Shown: positions 32,478-40,760 of the stretch, one piece after another
Layout of the letters: the number at the start of each line of letters is the position of its first letter
Numbering within the stretch: the first letter of the stretch is position 1
Source of the DNA: Clostridia bacterium
Lineage (GTDB): Bacteria > Bacillota > Clostridia > Peptostreptococcales > Anaerovoracaceae
DNA: 40,760 nt
Assembly: GCA_900766045.1 (NCBI GenBank)
Contig: CAAFTW010000031.1
Location: 1 to 40,760 of the forward strand
Reading direction: 5' to 3'
Made by a program: the position numbers and the translations under genes
Notes under the pieces: model-generated
The model's database searches: none
Seen by the model: the letters and a program-made list of their open reading frames with translations, nothing else
What the model was told of the DNA's origin: nothing

Positions 32478-34232
32478 TTATTTCTTTCTCTTCTTTGCAG
32501 GCGGGAAGTTCATCGGACGGTCTTCTGCCATGCATGCTGCGTCTCTGACTGCCTCATAGATGGTCGGATGGGAGTGGATCGTGGCAATGATGTCATCGAT
32601 TGTTCCTTCCAGATCCATTGTGATGGCCGGCTCAGAAATCAGGTCAGAAGCTCTGGCTCCGAGGATATGGCATCCGAGGATTTCTCCATACTCATCATCA
32701 ACGATGAACTTGATGGTTCCCTTTCCGCCGTTCTCGATCAATGCCTTGGCGTTCGCTGTGAGCGGGAATTTACCGACATGGTAAGGGATTCCAGCTTCCT
32801 TGACAGCCTCTTCGGTCATGCCGACGCAGGCAAACTCAGGATTTGCATATACTGCAGAAGGCTCTACTCCGCCGTAGTGGGAATCGCCTCCGGCGATATT
32901 CTCTGCGGCAACCTCGCCCATGGACATTGCGGTATGAGCAAGCATGGTCTTTCCGACACAGTCACCGATCGCATAGATGCCCGGTACGTTTGTCTCCTGC
33001 TTGTCGTTGGCAACGATATGGCCCTTTTCAAGCTCCAGGCCTGCTGCCTCAGGATTCAGGCCGTCCAGGTTGGATCTTCTTCCGATGGCAACCAGAACCT
33101 TTTCTGCTTCATAGGTTTCTTCTGTACCGTTATGATCAACCGTTACCTTAGCTCCATTTGCGGAGGACTCGATCTTCACAACCTTGCACTCCAGGTGAAT
33201 ATCCATTCCCTGTTCGGTCAGGATGCCCTGCAGCTCTTTTGTGAGCTCTCCGTCCATAGGCGGAAGGAGTCTCGGCAGTGCCTCGAGAATGGTGATCTGT
33301 GTTCCCATCTCCTGGTAAGCGGTTGCGAACTCGATTCCGATAACGCCGCCTCCGACGATGATCATGCTCTTCGGCTGCTCTTTAAGTGAAAGTGCTCCTG
33401 TGGAGTCGATGACTTCCGGGCTGTCCAGTCCAGGAATCTTCGGTGCGAAGTTCTTGGAACCGGTTGCGACGACTGTGGCATCGAAGCTCATGTTCTCGCT
33501 TGTTCCGTCAGCCTTTGTCACTTTCAGGGTCTTGCTGTCCACGAAGGAAGCCTCGCCCTTTACAACCTTGATCTTATTGGCTTTCATCAGGCCGGTTACA
33601 CCGCTTCTCATACGCTTTACGATGTACTCTCTCTTCGCCTGAACCTTATCCCAGTTGACACCCTTGAATTCTCCGACAACGCCGATGTCATCCATATCCT
33701 TGAAGGATGCTGCGACATCTCCACTGTGAACCAGAACCTTGGTCGGGATGCAGCCGATGTTTACGCAGGTACCGCCCATGTTGGCACGCTCGATGACGGT
33801 AACTTTTCCGCCCAGCTGTGCGCAGCGGATCGCGCAGATGTAGCCGCCAGGGCCGCCGCCGATGATTCCGACGGTCTTGCCTTTCATATCCAGCTCTGCC
33901 GGAGCAGATGCCGGTGCAGGTGCAGCTGCTGCCGGTGCCGGTGCTGCTGCAGGAGTTTCAGCTGCTGGCGCTGCTGCGTCCGGAACAGCCTCTCCCGGCT
34001 GTCCGATATAGGCGAGTGTTCCCTGAACAGGAATATCTTCCCCTTCCTGGGCAACGATCTTAATCAGTGTTCCATCTTCCTCAGCTTCCAATTCATTGGT
34101 CAGCTTATCGGTGGCGATGACACAAAGAACGTCGCCTTTCTTTACTTCATCTCCCTCATGCTTGACCCATTCATCGACGGTTCCTTCCTCCATCGTAAGA
34201 CCAAGCTGAGGCATCTTAACTTCTGTTGCCAT
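32478..34232 (-). CDS. Dihydrolipoamide dehydrogenase (E3) with N-terminal lipoyl domain
   Basis: The 584-residue protein joins a lipoyl domain (residues 1-80, lipoyl lysine Lys43 in ATDKLTNE) to an Ala/Pro-rich linker (about 85-113) and a full flavoprotein disulfide reductase. The latter has FAD motif GIIGGGPGGYICA, redox cysteines in GGTCVNIGCIPTK, an NAD-binding GGGVIGIEFA and a C-terminal HSHPT.YE dimerisation block with the catalytic His-Glu pair. It re-oxidises dihydrolipoamide on E2. A lipoylated E3 is typical of acetoin/pyruvate dehydrogenase operons of Firmicutes. It is the last gene of the operon, 21 bases after E2. Confidence 0.95.
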   Translation of the reverse strand: MATEVKMPQLGLTMEEGTVDEWVKHEGDEVKKGDVLCVIATDKLTNELEAEEDGTLIKIVAQEGEDIPVQGTLAYIGQPGEAVPDAAAPAAETPAAAPAPAAAAPAPASAPAELDMKGKTVGIIGGGPGGYICAIRCAQLGGKVTVIERANMGGTCVNIGCIPTKVLVHSGDVAASFKDMDDIGVVGEFKGVNWDKVQAKREYIVKRMRSGVTGLMKANKIKVVKGEASFVDSKTLKVTKADGTSENMSFDATVVATGSKNFAPKIPGLDSPEVIDSTGALSLKEQPKSMIIVGGGVIGIEFATAYQEMGTQITILEALPRLLPPMDGELTKELQGILTEQGMDIHLECKVVKIESSANGAKVTVDHNGTEETYEAEKVLVAIGRRSNLDGLNPEAAGLELEKGHIVANDKQETNVPGIYAIGDCVGKTMLAHTAMSMGEVAAENIAGGDSHYGGVEPSAVYANPEFACVGMTEEAVKEAGIPYHVGKFPLTANAKALIENGGKGTIKFIVDDEYGEILGCHILGARASDLISEPAITMDLEGTIDDIIATIHSHPTIYEAVRDAACMAEDRPMNFPPAKKRKK

Positions 34233-34253
34233 GTTTACGATCTCCTCTTTCCC

Positions 34254-35513
34254 TTACAGCAGAATGGACATTGGATCTTCCAGAATATCCTTAATTGCCT
34301 TTTCAAACTTAACTGCTTCTGCGCCATTGATAACTCTGTGGTCGTGGGTGTAGCAGATTCTCATAACCTGGTGCTTTTCAATCGTTCCGTCCTCTGCCAG
34401 CTGCAGTTCTGTCTCTGTCGTGCAGACGCCGAGGATTCCGGAATCCGGCTGGTTGATGATCGGGTTGAAACTTTCAACGCCGAACATTCCCAGGTTGGAG
34501 ATGTTGAATGTGGAACCGTGATATTCATCCTCTGTCAGCTTTCCGTCTCTGGCTCTGGATGCCAGATCCTTTGCTGTTCTGGAGATCTCGGTGAGGCTCA
34601 TCTTATCCGCGTCGCGGATAACCGGTGTGATCAGTCCGCCATTATCGGTAGAAACTGCCATTCCGATATTTACATGAGCTCTCTGGATATATTCCTTGCC
34701 CGCGTAGCTTACACGTGCTTCAGGATGCTCTCTCAGTGCCTTCGCAACGGCCTTGGTGACAAAGTCGTTTACGGAGTACTTGATGCCCTTGTCTGCGCCG
34801 TACTCGGAGTTGATCTTCTTTCTCAGCGCGAGCATCTTGGTGACATCGACCTTCATGACGTGAGTAACGGTAGGAACTTCCTGTCTGGACTGGGTCATGC
34901 GCTTTGCGATTGTGCGCATCATGCCGGACATCTTCTTGACTTCGTCGCCTTCCATCAGTTCTACGCCGCCGACGGTCTTCGGTGCTTCCGGAGCCGGTGC
35001 TGCAGCTGCTGGTGCCGGTGCCGGAGCTGCCTTGGCTGCCTCAATGGCTGCCTCGATATCTTTCTTAATAATTCTTCCGTTGGTGCCGCTTCCTGCCAGA
35101 CCGGAATAATCAATTCCGTTCTTCTCTGCGATCTTCTTTGCCAGGTGGGAGATCTTTACTCTTCCGCCTGCCAGAGCCGCTGCAGGTGCAGCAGGTGCTG
35201 CTGCCGCTGCCGGTGCTGGAGCGGCTTCCTCTGCCGGAGCTGCTGCCGCTGCGTCCCCTTCAGGAACCTTTTCACCCGGCTGTCCGATATATCCGAGGAC
35301 ACCCTTTACCGGAATGTCTTCCCCTTCCTGAGCGACGATCTTCAGAAGAACTCCGTCTTCCTCAGCTTCAATCTCATTGGAAAGTTTATCGGTTGTGATA
35401 TTTAAAAGGACATCGCCCTTCTTTACTTCATCGCCTTCATGCTTGACCCATTCTTCTACAGTTCCTTCTTCCATAGTCAGTCCAAGCTGTGGCATTAAAA
35501 TTGCACTTGCCAT
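34254..35513 (-). CDS. Dihydrolipoyl acyltransferase (E2) of a 2-oxoacid/acetoin dehydrogenase
   Basis: The 419-residue protein has an N-terminal lipoyl domain (Lys43 in TTDKLSNE) nearly identical to that on E3, and an Ala/Pro linker. A peripheral subunit-binding domain follows (ISHLAKKIAEKNGIDYSGLAGSG), then a second linker and the CoA-acyltransferase catalytic domain. The active-site segment reads HDHRVINGAEA: the histidine (His392) is kept but the usual Asp of HxxxDG is Asn396. This could be a lineage variant or affect catalysis. It transfers the acyl group from E1 to CoA. GGAGGG precedes the ATG. Confidence 0.93.
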   Translation of the reverse strand: MASAILMPQLGLTMEEGTVEEWVKHEGDEVKKGDVLLNITTDKLSNEIEAEEDGVLLKIVAQEGEDIPVKGVLGYIGQPGEKVPEGDAAAAAPAEEAAPAPAAAAAPAAPAAALAGGRVKISHLAKKIAEKNGIDYSGLAGSGTNGRIIKKDIEAAIEAAKAAPAPAPAAAAPAPEAPKTVGGVELMEGDEVKKMSGMMRTIAKRMTQSRQEVPTVTHVMKVDVTKMLALRKKINSEYGADKGIKYSVNDFVTKAVAKALREHPEARVSYAGKEYIQRAHVNIGMAVSTDNGGLITPVIRDADKMSLTEISRTAKDLASRARDGKLTEDEYHGSTFNISNLGMFGVESFNPIINQPDSGILGVCTTETELQLAEDGTIEKHQVMRICYTHDHRVINGAEAVKFEKAIKDILEDPMSILL

Positions 35514-35531
35514 TTTCTATTATCCCTCCTA

Positions 35532-36512
35532 CTACTTGTTCAGAATCTGTTTGACTGCCTTTGCAATGTCATCCGGATGTGGGAAGTTCAGGTCTTCCAG
35601 AACAGGGCTGAATGGGGAAATAATATTCGGTCCGGTCAGACGCAGGACAGGTGAATCCAGCTCATCATACAGGTCCTCATTGATCTGTGCGGAAATCTCG
35701 CCGGCATAGCTGCCCCTCTTGGTCTCCTCGGATACGATCAGGACATTGTGTGTCTTGGAAACGCTCTTTACGATTGCGTCCCAGTCAAGCGGAACCAGGG
35801 AACGAAGATCTACTACCTCAACGCTGATTCCCTCTGCCTTCAGTTTATCTGCTGCTTCCTCAGCGAATCTTGCTTCACGAGACCAGGTGATGATGGAAAT
35901 ATCCGTTCCTTCTCTTGTGACGTTTGCTTTGCCCAGAGGAACGATGAAATCTTCATCTTCAGGAACATCGCCCTTCTTCGCGTACAGAAGCTTGTGCTCC
36001 ATGACCATTACCGGATCGTCATCTTCGATTGCTGCCTTGATCAGGCCCTTCGCATCAGCAGGTGTGCCAGGTGCTACGACTTTCAGTCCTGGGAAGTGGC
36101 AGAACAGCGCTTCCAGAGACTGGGAATGATGTCCGGCGTTTCTTCTTCCGGATCCCATCGGCAGACGCAGAACCATTGGAACTTTAACCTGCCCGCCGGT
36201 CATGTATCTGGTCTTGGCAGCCTGGTTGAAAATAGGGTCGCCGCAGACGGTGATAAAGTCGTTGTACATCAGCTCTGCAACCGGACGCATGCCTCTCATT
36301 GCAGCAGCTACGCACATGCTTGTGAATCCCTCTTCGGAAATAGGCGAATCGATGACACGCTGTGGTCCGAACTCATCACGGAAGCCGATGAAGCATCCGA
36401 ATACGTTACCCATAACGCCGACATCCTCGCCGATCAGAAATACCTTGTCATTACGTACCATCTCTTCATGTACGCCGGCACCGATGGCCTTACTATATGT
36501 CATTCTTTTCAT
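35532..36512 (-). CDS. 2-Oxoacid/acetoin dehydrogenase E1 beta subunit
   Basis: The protein of about 326 residues starts MKRMTYSKAIGAGVHEEM and has the E1 beta pattern: IGEDVGVMGNVFG, DSPISEEGFTSMCVAAAMRG, and a C-terminal transketolase-C domain with SLVPLDWDAIVKSV. It pairs with E1 alpha to form the TPP-dependent decarboxylating unit. The ATG overlaps the E1 alpha stop (TAATG), so the two subunits are coupled; a GTG 15 bases earlier is in frame but less likely. Substrate (pyruvate or acetoin) cannot be told from motifs alone. Confidence 0.93.
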   Translation of the reverse strand: MKRMTYSKAIGAGVHEEMVRNDKVFLIGEDVGVMGNVFGCFIGFRDEFGPQRVIDSPISEEGFTSMCVAAAMRGMRPVAELMYNDFITVCGDPIFNQAAKTRYMTGGQVKVPMVLRLPMGSGRRNAGHHSQSLEALFCHFPGLKVVAPGTPADAKGLIKAAIEDDDPVMVMEHKLLYAKKGDVPEDEDFIVPLGKANVTREGTDISIITWSREARFAEEAADKLKAEGISVEVVDLRSLVPLDWDAIVKSVSKTHNVLIVSEETKRGSYAGEISAQINEDLYDELDSPVLRLTGPNIISPFSPVLEDLNFPHPDDIAKAVKQILNK

Positions 36513-37522
36513 TATCTTGCCACACACCTTTCATTATCACTTGCATATACATCTGTTAACAAAGTGTCCGTTGAAGGGTACGGTGACTTGTCAGCGTACT
36601 CTACTGCTTCGTCCATTTCCTTGTCCGCCGCTGCCTGAATCGCGTCAAGCTCTTCCTGTGTAGCGCCGAGTTCGATCGCAAGCTTGGAAACCTTATCGAT
36701 CGGGTCCTTCTTCAGAGCCTCTTCCATGTACTCCTTAGGACGATAGTTGGCAGGATCGCCGCAGTAGTGTCCCTGATATCTGTAAACCTTCGCCTCGACG
36801 ACGTACGGTCCCTTGCCGCTTCTCGCCCAGTCGATGGCTTTCTTTACTGCTTCATAAACCTCGATGACGTCTGTTCCGTCAACGGTAACGCCCTGTGCGT
36901 CGTATGCTGCTGCACGGCAGGACAGGTTTGGTGTATTGGTTACACGCTCAATTGCTGTGGAAACGCCGTAGCCATTGTTCTCAATGAACCATACCAGCGG
37001 GAGCTTCCATGTAGCTGCCATGTTCAGGCACTCGTGGAAAATACCCTGGTTGGTGGAGGAATCTCCGAAGCATCCCATGGTGACGGAATCATCGCCCATC
37101 AGCTTGGATGCCAGGGCAGATCCTGCGGAAATTCCCTGGCCGGCACCAACGATTCCGTTAGCACCGAGGGCTCCCAGTCCTTCGATGTCTGTAATGTGCA
37201 TGGAGCCGCCCTTACCTTTACAGTAACCGGTTGCTTTTCCAAACAGCTCAGCCATGGCCTTCTTCGGATCAGCGCCTCTTGCGATTGCGTGACCATGTCC
37301 TCTGTGTGTTGTGCAGAAGTAATCTCTCTTTTCCAGAGCTGCAAATGCTCCTGCCTCAGCTGCTTCCTGGCCGATGCTCAGATGAATGTTTCCTGCAAGC
37401 ATGCCCTTTGTAAAGCAGTCAGCTGCGTGATTTTCGAATGATCTGATTCTTACCATTGTGGTGTAGAATCCGATGATCTGTTCCTTTGTGTACTTACCTT
37501 TCTTAGTAGCCAATTCTTTCAC
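36512..37522 (-). CDS. 2-Oxoacid/acetoin dehydrogenase E1 alpha subunit (TPP-dependent)
   Basis: The 336-residue protein carries the TPP-binding motif GDSSTNQGIFHECLNMAA through ENN, an N-terminal VRIRSFE helix and HRGHGHAIARG. The short length and YCKGKGGSMHI segment resemble acetoin dehydrogenase AcoA and related pyruvate E1 alphas. It decarboxylates the 2-oxo substrate and hands the acyl group to E2. The annotated start is a GTG; a TTG three codons later (37513) is better placed behind AAAGG, so the N-terminus is uncertain. It follows the DUF296 gene by 42 bases. Confidence 0.93.
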   Translation of the reverse strand: MKELATKKGKYTKEQIIGFYTTMVRIRSFENHAADCFTKGMLAGNIHLSIGQEAAEAGAFAALEKRDYFCTTHRGHGHAIARGADPKKAMAELFGKATGYCKGKGGSMHITDIEGLGALGANGIVGAGQGISAGSALASKLMGDDSVTMGCFGDSSTNQGIFHECLNMAATWKLPLVWFIENNGYGVSTAIERVTNTPNLSCRAAAYDAQGVTVDGTDVIEVYEAVKKAIDWARSGKGPYVVEAKVYRYQGHYCGDPANYRPKEYMEEALKKDPIDKVSKLAIELGATQEELDAIQAAADKEMDEAVEYADKSPYPSTDTLLTDVYASDNERCVAR

Positions 37523-37564
37523 ACCTTTCTAAAAGAATTTATTTATAATTGCTGAATAATTATC

Positions 37565-38059
37565 TTACTCATCGGCCTGAACCGGATTGAAGATCGGAAC
37601 TCCCAGATCCGGGTCATACTTTCTTCCCATAATTACGCCGCCGGTAATCTCCGCCATAACGACATCCGTGGTCAGCAGGACTTTGGTTCCCTCGACCAGA
37701 TGTCCGCCGTGTCCGGTTCCGTATCTGTCTGTCAGACAAATATGAACGTGCAAGTTGGTAACGCCTTCGTCATCGTGGCAGATGATTCCGCTCATTGCTG
37801 TCAGCTCGATCGGTCCCTTCAGTTCCAGCGGTGTGTCATATCCGTATCCCGAAGGAGAATCCTCAAGTTCCACCGGATTGCAGTATCTTGCACCATCCAG
37901 GCTTCCCATGCCGGTGATGATTACACCGTTCTTGATTCCCGCGTTCGCTGCCGCCTGTTCCAGTCCCTTGAGGACATCCGTACCCGGCTTCAGTCTGATT
38001 GCAACAACCTTGCCTAGACGGCCTTCAGCCATCTCCAGCTTCTCTGCGTCCTTAGCCAT
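37565..38059 (-). CDS. PPC/DUF296 domain protein
   Basis: The 164-residue protein has the PPC (plant and prokaryote conserved, DUF296) fold signature: RLKPGTDVLKGLEQAAANAG, then GVIITGMGSLDGARYC, and NLHVHICLTDRYGTGHGGHL with the cluster of histidines that can bind a metal. Plant relatives bind DNA through an added AT-hook, absent here; bacterial ones are poorly understood and often sit in metabolic operons. The position between an MBL-fold protein and E1 alpha suggests a role tied to the dehydrogenase substrate. GGGAGG precedes the ATG. Confidence 0.88.
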   Translation of the reverse strand: MAKDAEKLEMAEGRLGKVVAIRLKPGTDVLKGLEQAAANAGIKNGVIITGMGSLDGARYCNPVELEDSPSGYGYDTPLELKGPIELTAMSGIICHDDEGVTNLHVHICLTDRYGTGHGGHLVEGTKVLLTTDVVMAEITGGVIMGRKYDPDLGVPIFNPVQADE

Positions 38060-38113
38060 TTTTTCCTCCCTTTTCAGATAAAGAATTTCTGCAGCCTGCC
38101 GGCCGCTGAAAGC

Positions 38114-38875
38114 CTATTCAAACTCTTCTGCCTGCATAGGCTCACTAAATGCTTTTACATCACCATTTTCCGGATCCCAGCGTTCCATCCGCCGTTTGAG
38201 CAGACGCCGCATTTTCATGCTGTCGTCTTTCTCAAACGGAACGTGGTAAACACCGAATGCCCTCGAGTGAAGCTCGCCATGGTAAAAGCGGCGATAACCT
38301 AATTCTCCGAAAAACAGCGGATTTACAAATGTTACATCAACTCCCCGTGCCAGCTCGCGGAACTGGTGATAGGTATAATCAACATCCGCGGTGATCAGAA
38401 CCTTTAACTGATCAAACTGCAGGAGATAACAGAAGTTCGGCACATTCCTGTATTCCTTGTCCAGATGTCTCATCTTCCTGGCTCTCAAAACCAGATGATC
38501 TTCCAGCCGGAAGATTGTCCGGTCTGTTTTCTTGGTCAGGATGACTGCAGGAATGCGATGCTCCTTCAGGAATGCGGTCAGTTCATGCCCTCTGGCCGCA
38601 TCCTTAGGAAGAAACAAGCCTTTGACTTTTCTTGCCTTCAGGAACTCAATCAGCCGGCTCTCTGAGAAGTGGTCCGGATGATTATGTGTGAAGAGAAGAT
38701 AGTCAATTTTTTGGAATGGTTCATTTCCAGCCAACATCTTCTTCCAGGTATCCTGAGGAATCTTACTGAAGGGATGTCCTTCATCCTCATAGATCGCATC
38801 AACGAGAATATTGATATCTTTGTACTGGAGGAGGATTCCCGCGTTGGAAATCAATGTTGTCTTAAGCTTACTCAT
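38114..38875 (-). CDS. MBL-fold metallohydrolase of unknown substrate
   Basis: The 253-residue protein has the metallo-beta-lactamase-fold motif FTHNHPDHF (His64, His66, Asp68, His69), preceded by ILVDAIYEDEGHPFS. It ends in a basic helix (MKMRRLLKRRMERWDPENG). An ITADVDYTYH segment supplies the later metal-binding Asp. The subgroup looks like UlaG/RomA-type hydrolases, but I cannot name a substrate; lactonase or phosphodiesterase activity are options. It is the first gene of the run ending with E3, 54 bases before the DUF296 gene. AAAGGATA precedes the ATG. Confidence 0.8.
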   Translation of the reverse strand: MSKLKTTLISNAGILLQYKDINILVDAIYEDEGHPFSKIPQDTWKKMLAGNEPFQKIDYLLFTHNHPDHFSESRLIEFLKARKVKGLFLPKDAARGHELTAFLKEHRIPAVILTKKTDRTIFRLEDHLVLRARKMRHLDKEYRNVPNFCYLLQFDQLKVLITADVDYTYHQFRELARGVDVTFVNPLFFGELGYRRFYHGELHSRAFGVYHVPFEKDDSMKMRRLLKRRMERWDPENGDVKAFSEPMQAEEFE

Positions 38876-39067
38876 TATCCTTTCCGAATCTTCTTAAATC
38901 ACTATTACAATGCTTTGATGATAAGGATTTTATCAATGTGCTGCACGTCCAGGCGCGCTCACACCCGCGCTCATTCGTGTATACATTATCCAACTAATCA
39001 CTTTGTTAACTTATCATTCACACATTCGTTAATGTTGCGTCAATTTAAACACTTCTTTTATGTTTTG

Positions 39068-39097
39068 CATATCATACGCACTTACATGTATGATATG
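39068..39097. promoter_or_regulatory. Perfect 10-bp inverted repeat in the 495-base spacer
   Basis: CATATCATAC (39068-39077) and GTATGATATG (39088-39097) are perfect complements with a 10-base gap. They lie about 195 bases upstream of the MBL-fold gene and downstream of the right-end dehydrogenase. It could be an operator for the dehydrogenase operon. The spacer also has a small stem GCACAG/CTGTGC (about 39330-39347) after the dehydrogenase stop; otherwise AT-rich and without a gene. Confidence 0.5.
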
Positions 39098-39370
39098 TAC
39101 TTCTTCATGTACCGTTTATCTATCCTTTTTCCAATTTTGATTCTATCAGCGATATATGTTTAATTCAAATATTGGATTTTTATTCAAGGATAAGGGAACA
39201 TTATCTGTATCCATTATACAATTCTTGTGGATTCATTCATTGTCCCATACAATAATTTGGTGTTTCAGACAATGTTTCCGAAAAAACATTTTCAGTTTCG
39301 CCAGAAGAGGGCGATTATCCGGTCCTCCGGCACAGAATGCACTGTGCTCCAGCACAAAGCCAAGGCCTGC

Positions 39371-40267
39371 TTATTCCTGCTCTTTTCCTACGTCAACGTT
39401 CATCTTATCCTCAAAGAATTTCACCATGGCTGCCTGATCATCATCGATATGACCATTATCCTTCATCCAGTCCATGATCCGAAGCGTAACATCCGTAACA
39501 GGAAGATCAATTCCAAGAGAATGTGCATACATCTTCGCATTCAGGATATCCTTGCGGTGAACCGCGATTCTTGCACCCGGTTCATAATCTTTATTTATGA
39601 TCTTCGGCACCTTGTTATCATAAAGCGGTCCTCCGGCAAAGCCGCCTCTGGTCGCTTCAAAGGTGGTCTGAAGATCAATTCCGGCCTTTGCAGCAAAGGC
39701 ATAACCTTCTGCAATCGCGGCCAGATAGGCACCGGCAATCGTGTTATTCACGAGCTTGGTCGTGTCACCGGACCCCGGTCCGCCTGTATATACCGGAGTG
39801 CCCATGCAGTCCAGTATGAATTTTACCTTGTCAAATATCTCTTTGTCCCCTCCGGTCATGATTGCCAGAGTTCCTGCCTCAGCCATCGGATTTCCTCCGC
39901 TGACCGGTGAGTCCAGAAGATGCTTTCCGCCGGCCTCAGCCTCATCGTAGAGCTTTCTGATGATGTTCGGTGCTGCGGATGAACAGTCGATGATGATCGT
40001 ACCCGGCTTACCAAGGCTGATCGCCCTGCGGACAGAATTCGCAATCGTCTCATGCGTCGGCAGCATCTGCATAATCACATCGCAGTTCTTATAAATTTCA
40101 TCCGGATCATCCTCCGGAATTCCGCCAGCCTCCTGAAGTTCCTTCATCTTCTCCGGCACAACATCACATCCATAAACCGGACATCCTGACTTCTTTATTA
40201 CATTCTTCACCATCGGCAGACCCATCACACCGAGCCCGAAAAACCCGATGCGGATATCATTACTCAT
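39371..40267 (-). CDS. Second beta-hydroxyacid dehydrogenase (3-hydroxyisobutyrate dehydrogenase family)
   Basis: The protein of about 298 residues has the NAD(P) motif GFFGLGVMGLPMV, substrate loop DSPVSGGNPMAEAG and catalytic lysine in GSGDTTKLVNNTIAGAYLA. It belongs to the same family as the enzyme at 26967 but is clearly diverged, so the two likely act on different hydroxy acids. Two ATGs are adjacent; the inner one (40267) has better spacing to GAGGGGG. It is a single gene in this window, separated from the MBL operon by 495 bases. The 400 bases between it and the terminal repeat are AT-rich and show no gene. Confidence 0.88.
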   Translation of the reverse strand: MSNDIRIGFFGLGVMGLPMVKNVIKKSGCPVYGCDVVPEKMKELQEAGGIPEDDPDEIYKNCDVIMQMLPTHETIANSVRRAISLGKPGTIIIDCSSAAPNIIRKLYDEAEAGGKHLLDSPVSGGNPMAEAGTLAIMTGGDKEIFDKVKFILDCMGTPVYTGGPGSGDTTKLVNNTIAGAYLAAIAEGYAFAAKAGIDLQTTFEATRGGFAGGPLYDNKVPKIINKDYEPGARIAVHRKDILNAKMYAHSLGIDLPVTDVTLRIMDWMKDNGHIDDDQAAMVKFFEDKMNVDVGKEQE

Positions 40268-40673
40268 CATATCCCCCTCTCTTAATCAGAAAAATCGCAG
40301 CAGCCGGCCAGTTTCACAATGCAGACTCACACCAAGACCGCTGTTGCATTACACAAACTTTATCTTTCCCCGCTTGTCTCTATTAACAGTCTATCAAAAG
40401 GTAAAGGAAAGGTTAAATATGACGATTCTATCACAGAGCTAACACATTTTTATGGTCCAGACGTTTTTATCAATCCATAAATTTCATCTATGATACGACT
40501 GAACGGATATTCAATTTACTGAACGCTGACAAAGGTTGAAATTTCAAGGGAGTATATTTTGTACGGATATAAATACTGCACATTTATTGATACATTATTT
40601 TTTACTCCGAGTACAATTTCAAATACAAAAAAAGAACACAATCATGCCGCACAGTACCTATGACGAACAAAGA

Positions 40674-40760
40674 ATAAGAACCCCACCCTTCCACGACGCT
40701 GAAGTGAACTGCTCCCCGTCAAGAAGACAGTGAAAAAATATAATATTTTTGACCAGTGAC
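40674..40760. repeat. Right copy of 87-bp terminal inverted repeat, IS-like end
   Basis: Exact reverse complement of 2-88. From 40705 the plus strand reads TGAACTGCTCCCC, then AAG, then GACAG, resembling an IS3/IS150-type left terminal repeat, and the sequence stops 55 bases into it. Both ends therefore read into the same end of the same repeat. Confidence 0.8.

Noticed and set aside
33726..35405. 559-codon plus-strand frame full of Cys and Arg opposite E2/E3
   Set aside because: It arises from the antisense of Ala/Pro-rich linkers and lipoyl domains; no start signals.
40536..40733. 65-codon plus-strand frame near the right end
   Set aside because: It runs into the terminal inverted repeat, has weak composition, and has no conserved features.
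1..40760. CRISPR arrays, prophage or complete transposase genes
   Set aside because: I saw no regularly spaced direct repeats, phage structural genes or transposase motifs anywhere in the window.

Overview
The window looks like an anaerobic, amino-acid-fermenting Firmicute of class Clostridia. The signs are a Stickland-type glycine reductase, a complete bacterial selenocysteine system, oxygen-sensitive [4Fe-4S] enzymes, strong AGGAGG-type ribosome binding sites, and moderately GC-rich genes separated by AT-rich spacers. I would not name a genus. The piece appears to be one assembled contig: positions 2-88 and 40674-40760 are an exact 87-bp inverted repeat, and its inner part resembles an insertion-sequence end.

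Positions 90-20586 form a selenium island. On the minus strand trxB, trxA and a DUF3841-like gene precede a promoter and glycine riboswitch, followed by grdX-grdE-grdB-grdA (glycine reductase proteins A and B). Next comes a selenium/sulfur-handling group: a cysteine desulfurase/selenocysteine lyase-type enzyme, yedF, a DUF3343 protein and a YgjP-like metallopeptidase. On the plus strand at 10208-12613 is a 2-hydroxyacyl-CoA-dehydratase-like (probably double-cubane) reductase, a second DUF3343 protein and the ATP-dependent activase. Then come selA-selB-lysR (minus), D-serine ammonia-lyase (minus), tRNA-Sec (minus) and selD (plus). Three genes, grdA, grdB and selD, carry an in-frame UGA that I read as selenocysteine. 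Uncorrected gene calling would split or truncate all three. The glycine reductase protein C genes grdC and grdD are not in the window.

Positions 20585-25578 hold an AT-rich pair of exported proteins of unknown role (one with BspA-like leucine-rich repeats), ATP-dependent PEP carboxykinase, and a LysR regulator.

Positions 25679-40267 are catabolic and all on the minus strand. A tripartite TRAP transporter (dctQ-dctM-dctP) leads into a threonine-dehydrogenase-like alcohol dehydrogenase, a tartronate-semialdehyde-reductase-like enzyme, a small unknown protein and an HpcH/HpaI aldolase. This set could take up and cleave a sugar acid to pyruvate and glycerate. A second operon (MBL-fold protein, DUF296/PPC protein, E1 alpha, E1 beta, E2, E3) encodes a full 2-oxoacid or acetoin dehydrogenase complex. 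A second beta-hydroxyacid dehydrogenase lies at the right end.

Together these genes fit a cell that oxidises serine, sugar acids or pyruvate on one side and disposes of electrons through thioredoxin and glycine reductase on the other. The physiological linkage is inference. The gene families, the riboswitch, the tRNA and the UGA recoding are read from the sequence.
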